Shown here: positions 1-10,930 of the stretch, in pieces
Layout: the number at the start of each line of letters is the position of its first letter
How positions within the stretch are numbered: the stretch's first letter is position 1
Assembly: GCF_964204645.1 (NCBI RefSeq)
Contig: NC_134035.1
Location: 9,300,501 to 9,364,500, forward strand
Reading direction: 5' to 3'
From: Tubulanus polymorphus
Lineage: Eukaryota > Nemertea > Palaeonemertea > Tubulaniformes > Tubulanidae
Length of the DNA: 64,000 nucleotides
Notes under the pieces: model-generated
Databases searched by the model: none
What the model saw: the letters and a program-made list of their open reading frames with translations, nothing else
What the model was told of the DNA's origin: nothing
Translations under genes and position numbers: made by a program

Positions 1-2760
1 GACTTTTATTAAAACCCAGGCCCATCATATAATGCAAACTTGCTAGTAATATTGCCCCCTATATACATTTCAATTGTCAGCTAAACCATGTTCATATTAT
101 CAAATTAACTTTATCGTCAATTAATAAACTTTTAGAGATATGTTTTCTACCCACAGATGGTGACATCTGTGCCCAGTGAATGGTATTCTCATCAATTTCA
201 GTAATTCTAAATATTGCACGTAAAATATATACAATGATCTTGTAATTATGATAATATAACTAACTAGAGTGAGTGCGCTGCCAGCATTGAGCACACTGAT
301 CCTATAAGCAACATGGTTCTACAGATTTAAGAAACCTTGAATCATCCCCACACCTTGACAAATCCAGAATTCTGCAAAGCCTTAATGATTTAATTAATCC
401 AACGCACACGAGACAGAGTTAAAATACACCCTGTATAGGGTATAGGCCTAAGCCAATAGTTAATTATACAGTTGTCTTATCAACCCATATGGTTTGGATT
501 TGAGCACTTTTACCTTATATGAAGATGCTGAGTTAATCCTTATCGTAGATACCTAATAAATCAATTATGTCCTAGCTATAATTAAAATTGTCTCGGACGA
601 TAATTTATTTGGGGCTTGAAATTTCTACACGAGAAGAATTTCAGATCCGGTATAAATTTGAATTCATCATTATTTCAACTGCTAATTTTGCATCAGAGCT
701 TTTGATACCTAGCTTAACGAACCCAGAATTCCCCAAAACCTTACTGATTCAACAGATCCCTCACACATGTGGCCCAGTTAGACACAGACAACATTGCACG
801 ATACAGTTGTCTCATCCACTGCGCTATTTTCTAAATAATTTTCACTTAAATTCATTATATTGAATTAATTTTAACTAATTATATACATATCTAAGCGATC
901 CGTTAATTAGTCATCATACTAGCTACGTACATCTTAATTCAGTCAACAATATTAATATTTATATGGAGCCTGAAAATCTACACGAGTAGAATTTCAGATG
1001 TGGTGAATTCATCACTATTTGAATTCATCAGAAATTAAGATAAAAGCACATTTTTAGTGGTAAATTAGAAATTCCCTTATAGCCGAATTGCTTTGTAATC
1101 TTTAGTTCTTTTATATCTTTTACAGTACACTGTGTATAAGGATCGAAAGACCTTGTTATGACCGGACCTCCCTGGTGCGGTGCAAGACATGATGCTGGAA
1201 TATAGTTTGAAGGAGAGGGGTTAGTAAAAGAGAGCTATCAGCAAGAGGAATAAGACCTAAGTTAAGGATATCCTGTCAGATTAAGGCTCTCAATCTGACA
1301 TACACAGTGAAACTGAAATATTCTCCCTTCCAAATTCAGGAATGAATTTTTGCATGTACAGATTAGTTTTATCTCCCTTCAATCGGAAGTAAATCTGCGT
1401 TAAATGAATTTGGCAATATGTATCAAAACTTATACAGCTGTATGACGACACAATAGGTTCACTTTAGATACAGATAAATAATTAATTTGCTCAGATACAC
1501 ATGTATCAGCTACATTTTAAATGTCAATGGACTTGAATTAAAAAAAAATTCACATAATTGAATTAACCTTAATTGTAGATATCTAAGTAATACGTTAATG
1601 AGTAATTCATCTAAGCTATATTCTAATTGTCAGTTAATAAACTATATCTATTATGCGTCACTTGACACACAGTAGGCCTATGGCTTTTAGATATCATTTG
1701 AATCAGTAAGGTTTTGGTAAATTTTGGCAATATTGAAGAGCATGACCAGTCGCCGTTAGTACGGCAGTTGGAGATATAAATACTGATCAGTCGATGAGAC
1801 TGATTCACTTATTATATAGATATGCTCAAATATACATATATCAGCGATATCTCAATTGTCAGTTTAATGATATTTATAATGGACCTGTATCACATATAAA
1901 TTATTTCATACATAGCATATAAATAGTTTTTGATCTTACATGAAATATTAAATTCATCTTAATTGTGGATATCTAAGCCATTGGTTAATGAGCAATTTTT
2001 CCTAGCTATATATATGATGATTGTCAGTTAAACAATAATCATAGCCCAAAACAAGGCACAGAGTATGGCTGTGGGGAATGATTTGGATTAATTAAAGATT
2101 TCTTTATTCTAGATTTATCAAAGTGCTGAAACCTAATCACAGTTTCTAAAAAGACCCGCAGTCCATAGTTTTCCCCATATATATTACACCAGATCTCGAT
2201 AGAGCCCTAGACAATATTTTATACATCTTTCCCCCAGGAATTCATTAATGTAATGGGTAAAGCAGCATATAATATATAGTGTAATGTGCCCGAATGTTTA
2301 TAAATGACATATGTATCAATATATTATTTGTAAAAAAATCTATTAACCGACGATAAAGTTTAATTGATGTATATCTTTACTAGTAAAGCCAGCCTAATGG
2401 GGCCCTAAAATATCTACACCTGAAGAATTTCTCGTCAAACATTATAAGATATTGAATGATTGCTAGTATCTAAGCGATTGGTTTAGTAAATTGTCCTATC
2501 TATATCTTGATTGTCAGTTAAACAAGCCATATGAGGCCTGACATATCTACGGTATATTCGGAAAATTTCACATAAGATATTGAATTTACCTTAATTGTAC
2601 ATACTTAAAAAATCTTTTAATCAATAACTGACCAATCTACCTTTAATTATCAGACCAAAGAATATTCCAGGGACCTCACTCAATCATTTCGTCTAATATT
2701 GTAAATATTCAAGCAATCATTGCCCTAGCTATATTTCAATTTACTTTTAACAATATACCG
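1..2760. repeat. Degenerate AT-rich satellite-like tract
   Basis: No gene is seen here. Similar phrases recur every few hundred bases: 'cctagctata' followed by 'aattgtcagtta' (near 570, 1610, 2010, 2500), 'aattgtagatatctaag' (near 1572, 1970), and a block reading 'gggcctgaaatatctacac' followed by 'gaagaatttca' (near 612, 966, 2400, 2540). The copies are diverged, so this looks like an old tandem or dispersed family rather than a young array. Confidence 0.6.
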
Positions 2761-2856
2761 GCCATAGAGCTTCAATAAAGTAGTGCGGAGATGGTGAGCT
2801 TGACCAGCGTCTGTATCTTTACCAGTGCCTATGCATTCTACCCCAGATATGAAAAA

Positions 2857-3180
2857 TCAACTTAGCTTCATGTAAGTATGCATTCCTGTTGCCATGCAGG
2901 ATGAGACTGCCAGGTTTGGCTGCTCAGGTCTTTCGGAGTTTGGTTCATTCAACGTGGAGTCTTTTGTGGGCACTTCTAGTGGGTAGATTTTAGATGGGTC
3001 TTTCCGGATTAACCTGAAATGAGTAAAAGAACGATATTCTGAAGTTACACAATCCTTTCTGTATCATACAACGTAATTTACACATGTATCAACTTAACTT
3101 TCAATATTGCTGAGTTCAGTGTTCTTTTTTCGCCATCTTCTGTAGTCGCCTCCAGCATCTTCTTCTTCATCTTGGGAGTC
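2857..3180 (-). CDS. Candidate 3' exon(s) of an unidentified minus-strand gene
   Basis: Two minus-strand exon-like blocks. The first, 3180-3094, follows a good acceptor (tttcatttcag). It reads DSQDEEEDAGG then DYRRWRKKNTELSNIES and a TAA stop. The second, 3013-2857, also follows a tttcag acceptor and is open for about 50 codons (LIRKDPSKIYPLEVP...) to a TGA. A donor (GTTAAG) lies at the Ser codon of the first block. Whether spliced or not, the frame reads Ser-stop, so the second block is probably 3' UTR unless another acceptor is used. The acidic-then-basic composition looks coding. I do not recognise a family, and no upstream exon or start could be fixed. Confidence 0.3.
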
Positions 3181-3183
3181 CTG

Positions 3184-4011
3184 AAATGAAAAAAAAGAGA
3201 AGAGCGATGAAAACCTGGTACGGGACAAAACTAATGTCCGAAAGCTTTTCAGCTCTCCGTCGCTGGTCACATGCCCAGAACACCAGACAATGAGCCAGCC
3301 AGGAATATACTGCCCTCTACACGCCCTCACACAGAACGCGAAAACCAGGATGACGACGCCTTACTTTCACCATTTACCGACAGGGTGTGCTGGGTGACGT
3401 CAGTAACTGACAAACCTATCAAATTGCCCAAGCCAAAAATAGGGCAGCGCAACTGGATTGCCCGGACTAGCACTCAAAGGAAGACAAGACTTAATCCCGC
3501 CCGAAGCAACCCACAGGGAATCAATGAATACTAACACTCAAAGGAAGACAGCATACGTTGAAATTCGACAGAGAAATCGGCCCTGAAAAATAAAACGGGT
3601 TAATCCCTGAAAAATAGAACGGATTAATAAAAACGGAACAACAGTACAGGACAGCACAGAGACGAACAGTAACACATAAAACATAAAGACGTCGTTCCTC
3701 AGGAAGCAGGAACAGGAGCAGGAGCGGGAGCGCAGCGAAAATCGCCAGGAGGAGAATCCACGGTAACAGCATGTTCACAGTGTGAGTGTGCAGAGGTGAA
3801 TGGCCTATGCTTGTACTACACTGTGGTCAGCCGGTGACGTATTCAATAGGGCATGTGAATGCTATCAACAACTCTGAAAAACCGCTATTGTGTCTCTATT
3901 GTTGAATGGATTTACCTTGAATACGCGCCAGTAGCCAGCCGAACCTATCGAGGAACTTTAAGGCCATATAGAATAAATTACTTGATTCTCGACTCTAGAA
4001 TTTAGCGCCGC
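3184..4011. other. Unassigned spacer with opposed ORFs and short duplications
   Basis: A plus-strand ORF (3271-3534, 87 codons) and a minus-strand ORF (3778-3521, 85 codons, Leu-rich N-terminus) are open but match nothing I recognise. The phrase cactcaaaggaagaca occurs twice (about 3472 and 3535). A block containing ctgaaaaataaaacgg is duplicated near 3582 and 3606. This may be transposon remnant. Confidence 0.3.
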
Positions 4012-4559
4012 CTAATGTCTATTTATTAATTGATGAGACCTGTTTTTCTTGGATATTTTGCTTACTTTTTGGGGTACATACCTCATTTATGTCTTAACAG
4101 AATGCCAAAAATCGCGGACAACAACTGAATATCCGATATATTTCCAGATCTGTACCAATTAGATGGATTGGCAAAAAGACTCCTTAAGTCCAATTGAATG
4201 AGAGAGAAAATCCTCCATTTTGTCAAATTTCTTGAATTTTTACATTGTCACCATGCCTACAAAATGAAGTTATTTTTCTTGTGGGGTCTCAACAACTAAA
4301 TCAGGGTGGCGTAGGCATGGTAACAATGTTCAAATCCAAGAAATTTGACAAAATGGAAGATTTTCTCTCTCATTCAACTGGACTTAAGGAGTCTTTTTGC
4401 CAATCCATCTAATTGGTACAGAACTGGAAATATATCGGATATTCAGTTGTTGTCCGCGATTTTTGGCATTCTGTTAAGACATAAATGAGGTATGTACCCC
4501 AAAAAGTAAGCAAAATATCCCAGAAAAACAGGTCTCATCAATTAATAAATAGACATTAG
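4012..4559. mobile_element. 548-bp long inverted-repeat element (foldback/MITE)
   Basis: Two arms of 249 bp (4012-4260 and 4311-4559) are near-perfect reverse complements around a 50-bp spacer. The ends read ctaatgtctatttattaa and ttaataaatagacattag. Reading the ends as TA|ATGTCTATTT...AAATAGACAT|TA gives a TA duplication, as in Tc1/mariner-type elements. There is no ORF for a transposase. The high similarity of the arms suggests recent insertion or gene conversion. Confidence 0.85.
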
Positions 4560-4651
4560 TCTTTTTCAGTCTGTTGCGGTCGGCTCCAGTCAGACGGCTC
4601 CGGTCGTGCTCTTCGAGCGTCAGTCGATCGTTCGTCTGGGGTCTTAACCTG
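4556..4651 (-). CDS. Candidate coding exon abutting the inverted repeat
   Basis: On the minus strand a tttcatttcag acceptor is followed by an open 31-codon exon (QVKTPDERSTDARRARPEPS...QQTEKD). Its stop TAA overlaps the terminus of the 548-bp inverted repeat. If the element is removed and its TA target restored, the frame reads GAC TAG, so a stop existed there before insertion. The residues are charged and protein-like, but no family is recognised. It may be an alternative last exon of the gene whose 3' exon lies at 3180-3094, or a fortuitous ORF. Confidence 0.3.
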   Translation of the reverse strand, partial: QVKTPDERSTDARRARPEPSDWSRPQQTEKD

Positions 4652-5205
4652 CTGAAATGAAAGCATGAAACCGAGTTCGATTTAAAAGGTTACAGTCCTC
4701 AAATAATAAATACAGAATTAAATAAACGTTGAACGCTGGAGTCCAGACTTTTTGAAATAATTAATATTTTTTAAAGTGGGACAGACATGCGCGCTTTTTA
4801 TCCTGCGCTCGCGCTCCCTCGTTCGTTTTCGACCCTGGCAGGCGAGCATGAATTTAGTTCACTGGTTTACCGCCAACGTTATGCCTAGGAGCAGCACCTG
4901 ACGGTAGACAGCCGCTATTCCAATGCGGTATGCGAGTGAGAAGCCAATTTTCAACTTTCACAATTTTTCATACATTATTCAACCCTACTTTGTTTTCAAC
5001 CTATAATTCCATCAACTCATTACCTTAATTTATGGAGAATCCGGGTTTGAGGTCTATACGATAAATTTGTCGCCCCTGGGAAGCGAGTTTCTGACTGTGG
5101 CATGTGAGGTCAAACGTGGTCTGAAGGTCGTAGAATAAATTTAGTAAATAGTAAATAAACATTTGCCGTAAATTTGCTAAGTTTGCCGATTGAAGCACGC
5201 TGAAA

Positions 5206-7474
5206 ATGTTTGGGGTGTTAGTTGCCGGTCGATTGGTAAGTTCTTCAAATGTGTTACAGATATTTCTTAATGTCAGATCAGATAATGCGATATTCTAGCA
5301 ATATATTTCAACTGACATATCTACTAATGTAATATTAGTCTTCAATTTGGGGGGAATTTGAGGAACTTGGGCATGTTGGGAGTAAATTCACGGGCACTTT
5401 AATATGGGCTTTGATAATGGATAAATATTTGATAATTCACCAGCGATATGTTATCCCTGACTTCGATAATCCGCCTAGTCTAGTACCTAGCCGTTGTTCC
5501 TGAAACAACAGAACCGTAACAACGACTGGTGTTCAGACTAAATTTACCCATGATGCAACGCGTGCCCATCGTTTAACTATACTATACAGAAAGGCTGGAA
5601 ACACTCCTATCTCCGTAATGCTTAAATCTACCCGCAATTATCGGGACAGCCGGACACTACCGAAGATTGCCGAAGTACGTCCCAAGGTGTCAATTTTAAT
5701 TCTGAAATATAAGGAGCGCCCACAACTTCAATTGTAGATGATTTTTTGGAAACATTGACACCGTTTTAGCTCTGTTAAAGATTTTAACTGGCAACAAAAT
5801 TGATTTTTGAAAATTCGCGATACCTCTTCGGGATTGCTGTGACGTCATCTGTCCCGATATTTGCGGGTAGATTTAAGCATTACGGAGATAGGAGCGTCTA
5901 CAGCCAACCATCTCTGACCTGCTAACCACACCATAATTGGTTACTTTCAGTGTCAGTTTAGCATATCCAGATCCAGATCACACGGGCTTGTAGTTTAACT
6001 TTGACCTAAAGGGTAAAAAATAGCTTAGATCCTCCAATATCCTAGGAACTGTATATGGAAAGAATATTTCCTGGGATATTGAATGATCTAAGCTACTATT
6101 CACCCCCTAACTTCAGTTAGCCCCTGTGATCCAGATAATAACGTGAAAAATAACATCATCATCATAATCATCTTTGTTAGAGATAATCGCAACATTTGAT
6201 CTATCAAAAAGCTTTCTTGTGTGACGGTTTGTAAAACTTTTATAAGTCGTAGATGCATTGACCCTGCCTATATGACCTGTCCATGGTCATTGATGTTAGA
6301 TTTCCATTGACTCTCATTGTACTGGTCCATCCATGTACAACCACTGTTAACTCAAACTGTCAATTATTTCATGTTTACCGTAGGTGTCAACTGATTTACA
6401 GAGGGTCAGTGAGACGCAAGTTATATTTACAATTCCTGACGCCGATAATGTTAATCATGTAGTTGTATTTATGACTGGCACGCAGCCATTCCCTGATGAT
6501 GTTGGTGGAGCAGGTAGGTTCAACGAGGTCAAATCAATCCGGAATATCTCAGTTCTTGGTCCCGTTTGAAAAATCAGAACATCTGTTTTTATTTTCAGTG
6601 TATTTTAGTTGGCCGAATCCGACCGGTCCTGCCTGGCAACTACTAGGACATATTACCAATACAAAACCAAGTGCCATTTTTAGAATATCAAATTTAAAGA
6701 AAGGTATCGGTTTTAACTCATTCACAATGAAATTAGGCCCTATGTCCAAATTTGATGGAGTCTTCTGTAAGGCCTACTGTTCATTAACCCTTTCAGTCTA
6801 CAACACAGTGTGCAGTGTATAAATTGGTTGTTGACGTTCATAGTACATTGCATTGTTCCTAGTACATTGCATTGTGCCTAGTACATTGCATCATTATGTG
6901 TATTAAAAGATTGCAGCACCTGTCAAACATAGTGAAAATATATAAGTAACTAATGATACACCGCACTGCGGTGTAGACACACTACAGCCCATTATTCAAG
7001 ACACTGAGGTGGAATTTTTGAAAATTTTAGAATTCTCCACCACTTCAGGGTATTAATGAGTCAGCGCTGAAAGGATTTTAAGTCAACTCCTCAGCTACAG
7101 ATGTTGATATTTGTTCGATGAAAATAATTGAATATTTTTTTCTAGATGCCAGTGGAGTATCGGTGAATCCGTTTACGACGGGAATCGAGCAGCATCATAT
7201 AGCACAGATCGGTATATCGGCTGAACCGCTGGCCCAACTCGCTCAACAAACTCCCGTCGCGAACGCTTCCGTCTCGAACGTCAGCGCGTTCGTCGAATTC
7301 ACGCAAAAAATGCTCGAAAACTTCGTCAATTTCGCGACGTCGTTCGCCGTCACTCAGAGTCAGATGATCCCTCAACCGACCGAAACTTACGTGCCGCTCA
7401 GTACATTGCAAAAATGGTTCGAAACATTTCAACGAAAGTTGCAAATGGATCCGTATTTCTGGAGAAACTCTTGA
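5206..7474 (+). CDS. HIKESHI: Hikeshi (OPI10 family), Hsp70 nuclear import carrier
   Basis: Complete gene with four coding exons: 5206-5235, 6384-6513, 6599-6703 and 7146-7474. It totals 197 codons plus stop, identical in length to human Hikeshi, with consistent phases. The N-terminus MFG.LVAGRL, the NHVVVFM and PFP..VGG stretches, [20 protein letters not shown] and VAQIGIS-like HIAQIGIS, and the C-terminal [15 protein letters not shown] and FWRN blocks are family hallmarks. Family knowledge: Hikeshi binds ATP-loaded Hsp70 and FG nucleoporins and carries Hsp70 into the nucleus during heat stress. The Val at residue 54 (mutated in a human leukodystrophy) is kept, and an NPF near residue 98 aligns with the FG-contacting HPF loop. 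The ATG is fixed by homology. Intron 3 carries a piggyBac-like MITE; intron 1 carries two inverted-repeat MITEs. Confidence 0.97.
5604..5894. mobile_element. MITE with about 45-bp terminal inverted repeats
   Basis: In Hikeshi intron 1. The left end ctcctatctccgtaatgc continues through cttaaatctacccgc. It is mirrored at the right end by gcgggtagatttaag and cattacggagataggag. There is no internal ORF. Confidence 0.8.
5971..6136. mobile_element. Short inverted-repeat element
   Basis: In Hikeshi intron 1. Left-arm pieces atccagatcacacgggct and aatagcttagatc are mirrored by agcccctgtgatccagat and gatctaagctactatt. The whole 165 bp can fold as one imperfect hairpin. Confidence 0.6.
6784..7081. mobile_element. 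TTAA-flanked piggyBac-like MITE, copy 1
   Basis: In Hikeshi intron 3. It begins TTAACCCTTTCAGT and ends in a degraded CGCTGAAAGGATTTTAA. The internal palindrome acaccgcactgcggtgt is present. This is the most diverged copy at its left half. Confidence 0.75.
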
Positions 7475-7562
7475 ACGTTTAAGGGCGAAAAAAGAAGATT
7501 GTTTATTCAGATTCTACGGATACAGTGGACTCCGCCTTACCAGGTAGAATTTGAGAAATGCA

Positions 7563-7568
7563 AATAAA
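7563..7568 (+). terminator. Polyadenylation signal of Hikeshi
   Basis: AATAAA lies 89 bases after the Hikeshi stop codon, a normal distance for a short 3' UTR. Confidence 0.6.
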
Positions 7569-7596
7569 ATTATGTTCATTCATCTCTCCAAATACT

Positions 7597-8078
7597 GTCG
7601 CGGTCCCTAGAACTCTTTCATTCCTTAAAAACTCCTTCAAAACAGAAAATGCTTTTAAAGGTGCCTGAAACTCCTTCAAATTTGAGAAATCTGTCTTGTT
7701 TGTAGTTGTACAATGATGAACTAGCCCTGTGTTGATTCAGTTGGGACCAGGATTTGTTTTTACCCTATTAGGCAATTACCAAATTAGAAACAGAGTTCAG
7801 GTAGTGTAAATTATAAATATTTGCTTACAAACTATGAAATTAATGGTTTACCGAGATAAACCCAGTCCCGATTTAGGAGTAGTCAATTGGGGTATGAAAG
7901 TGATGCAGACACTTCCTTGAAATTTTCTCCTTTAAAACTCCTTATATCCAGGAATGATTGATCTGTAGGGAATCTGTATATTCAGGAATGATTGATCTGT
8001 AGGGACCCTGTATATCCAGGAATGACTGATCTGTAGGGACCCTGTATATCCAGGAATGACTGATCTGTAGGGACCCCG
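7597..8078 (+). mobile_element. CAGGGTCCCTA-family element, with terminal duplication
   Basis: This member of a family found more than ten times in the window runs from 'ggtccctagaactc' to 'gatctgtagggaccctg'. Family ends are CAGGGTCCCTA...TAGGGACCCTG. CAGGG ends are typical of hAT transposons, so a non-autonomous hAT is inferred. Internal landmarks are aaaatgcttttaaaggtg, gatatgaaagtgatgcag and tatatccaggaatgactg. Confidence 0.75.
7948..8078. repeat. 39-bp tandem repeat at the end of a transposon copy
   Basis: About three and a half units of 'tatatccaggaatgactgat' plus 'ctgtagggaccctg' stand head to tail. They duplicate the right terminus of the CAGGGTCCCTA-family copy. Confidence 0.85.
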
Positions 8079-8460
8079 ACTGTGGAAACCTCATAAATGA
8101 GGAACATCAATGAGTAAAATCCCACTATAGAAATATTTCGGGTGGTTACTACCACCTTTTTCAGTCTGGTTTTATCATGGATATTGTGATCTAGAACTGA
8201 TTTAACCAAGTTATCAGCCAATTAGGAGTTTTTCGAAAAAATTTTTGACATACATTTTTTGGGAAAACTCCCAATTGGCTAACAGGAAATTGTCAGACAG
8301 GTTTCTGTGTCTATCTGTACGGATTAAGGCGGAGTCTACCAAATGCCGTGTGTCTCCGGATATTTTTTGAATCAATGTTAATTCATATGAATAGAAAATT
8401 ACTATTGAAATTATTATCGCAATTCTAGTGTGCTCATTTGTGAACCAGTACTGAGATCTT

Positions 8461-8741
8461 TTAACCATTTCTGTGTGTCTACACCGCAATGCGATGTATA
8501 AATCAGTGATGGATTTTGCTAGTACACCGCGGTGTGGTGTATTGATGTAATTAGTAATTATCTCTCTTGAAAAATGGCAGCAACACAGTGAAATACTAGA
8601 AACTAACGATACACCGCGCCGCGGTGTTGACGCACTATAGTGGTATTCCCGTTATTCAACACGCTAGGGTGGAATTTTTAAAAAAATTTCAAATTATCTC
8701 AAGCATTAGAGGGTATTAATTCATAGCACTTAAAGGGTTAA
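8461..8741. mobile_element. TTAA-flanked piggyBac-like MITE, copy 2
   Basis: Bounded by TTAA at both ends. The internal GC-rich palindromes (acaccgc...gcggtgt type) sit at about 8480, 8523 and 8611, with the shared phrase ctcttgaaaaatggcagca. Confidence 0.85.
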
Positions 8742-9078
8742 TTGATGCAGCAGTAATTAGGCATTTACTACATATGTGTAGGTATATTTTAGTTGATGAG
8801 CTATTATAGTATTAATTGAGCGATAATTCAAACCGATGTATGTTATAGATAATAGCGAATTACTCGTTTTCTTAAAATGATATGTTAACCGGTATATGTA
8901 TTGAAGTGTTCATTAAACCTATTGTTTGTTATATAAGCAAATTAGGTTCGCATGAGCGCATTATTATAGCCTCTTATGGGTAAAATTTAACCAATCCCAA
9001 CGTCAATGCTGTCCTTGTTAGCAATCTATATCTCGGGTGTCTTCGTAAAGTTTACAGCCTGCCAATGAATCAAGAATA

Positions 9079-9425
9079 CAGGGTTCATACGACTTCTCGA
9101 TTCCTTAAAACTCCTTCTCAATGGAAAATGCTTTTAAATGTGGCCAAAACTCCTTAAATTTTGAGAAATAGGCAATTAGACATTTTTGTCTAGTTTGTAG
9201 TTATAGAGTAGACTACCCCTAAATCGGTACAGTTGGGACCAGGATTTGTTTTTGAACAAATAAGATGCTTACTGAATTAGAAACAAAGTTCATTAAGTAG
9301 TGAATAGGAAAAAAAAGAGTAAAACAGTACCGATTTAGGAGGAATCCACTCTACCTGGGCTATGAAAGTGATGCCCTCAAAATTTGAAATGTTCTCCTTT
9401 TAAAACTACTTATATCCAGGAATGT
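9079..9425 (+). mobile_element. CAGGGTCCCTA-family copy, 3' truncated
   Basis: Starts cagggttcatacgacttc and carries the family internal phrases (aaaatgcttttaaatgtg, ggaccaggatttgttttt, tatgaaagtgatg). It stops at 'tatatccaggaatg' without the terminal repeat. Confidence 0.7.
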
Positions 9426-10930
9426 GTAGAATTTTACCAGTTAAAATTACATCAAGTGTTGGACTCCAACACCTTTCACCAGTATTATATACAGGAGACT
9501 CTACCCTGTGCTCGATTGATTGGACTGTAAATATTTCACTGAGTTGGGGACTCGGGAAATCGAAAGTCTTAGCAAGAAATTGTAAAATTCACCGACCATT
9601 ACCGTAAGATATTTGCTCTATAAAAACTTTTGAGATCAGCTTTGCGATTGGAAAAAATATGTGCTTGTTTGATACTGAAGTTTCCTGCTAATCCAACTAT
9701 GTCGTATGATTGAAATAAGATTTTACATATAATTAGAGTTATCAAAATCAATCTTTCTAGCTTTTCTATTTTGTCTATAGATCTGTTTGATGCGAACTTT
9801 GTATTCAATGAAAGAACAGCTTAAACCAGTGTGAAATAAATTGTGTTGGTCGTATTTTCATATTCTAATTGCTTATTTTCAAATAAATTTTCTACAAAAC
9901 GAAATCATTTTGTAACATAAATATCCTGTTTGGTTTGAATTTCAAATGGATCATCCTAATATATTGAAAATATGGGATACCGGCAACATCAGATGGCGCA
10001 ACAATACACCGGGTTATTCACAGTGAAAGTCAGTTCATTTTCAAATTTGAAATTTGACCTTACCAGGCCTTCATTTCATCTGTGAAGATGATGTTGATGA
10101 ACTTGATTTTAGGCTTCCAAATCCGAAAATTATCAAACGAGTCATCGGATGGATAAAAGATTCCCTTTCTCACTCAGTGTATGGTATTGATTTCACTGAA
10201 ATTTGATTTACTAATGAGAAAAGTTGACTTGAATTTAATTGAAATATAGAAGAAATTGAAACACAGTAAGTAACACAGTGCCACTAGAGATCCTGGCGGA
10301 TTATCGCTAAATCCTCGGTAGCCTTGCCAGTATCCCATTGTGTCTCGTTCATAATTCAAGCGACTCCGGGAAGGTTGGAAACAACGAAAGATTATCGCAT
10401 GAATTGCGGTGAGCAAAATTAAAAATTTCTCATCCAGTGAATAGGATAATCCAAGGCTATCAGCTCCGTGGCAGTGTCTACTGTAGTGAACTTACAAGAT
10501 TTATACCACGACGATTGAAGATCTTATAATGATTCTACTGTTTAGACTTTAATTTGTAAATAAAAACACGTATAACATATATTTTGGTAACGACCAACAA
10601 CTTTCAACAAAAAATAAGGGTACCGCAGTACATGACAAAAAAAATTTACATTTGACTGTAGATATACTCGTAGAGAGGAACCTCGTTAAAATGAAAATTA
10701 TCCCGACCTAGAAGAAAAAATAATTCTGCAAACAGGTCCCTTAAAGTTAGGAAAATGGATGGAAAGGAAGTTAAGTAACCTGAGAACAGATTCATGGTTC
10801 CTTTAAGTTAGGAAGTGCCACTTATAAAATTAGTATATTGCACGTAATAAATTGATAGGCTTTAACATCGCATAAACAAATAAAATAAAACTTCTGAAAT
10901 AAAACTTCCACTACAATCTCTCTCACATCG
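9426..10930. other. Intergenic, no gene recognised
   Basis: AT-rich sequence between a transposon copy and the 3' end of the minus-strand Ser-rich gene. The short ORFs here show no family motif. Confidence 0.5.

Noticed and set aside
3271-3534. 87-codon plus-strand ORF as retroelement fragment
   Set aside because: No protease, reverse transcriptase or zinc-knuckle motif is visible, so no element class can be supported.
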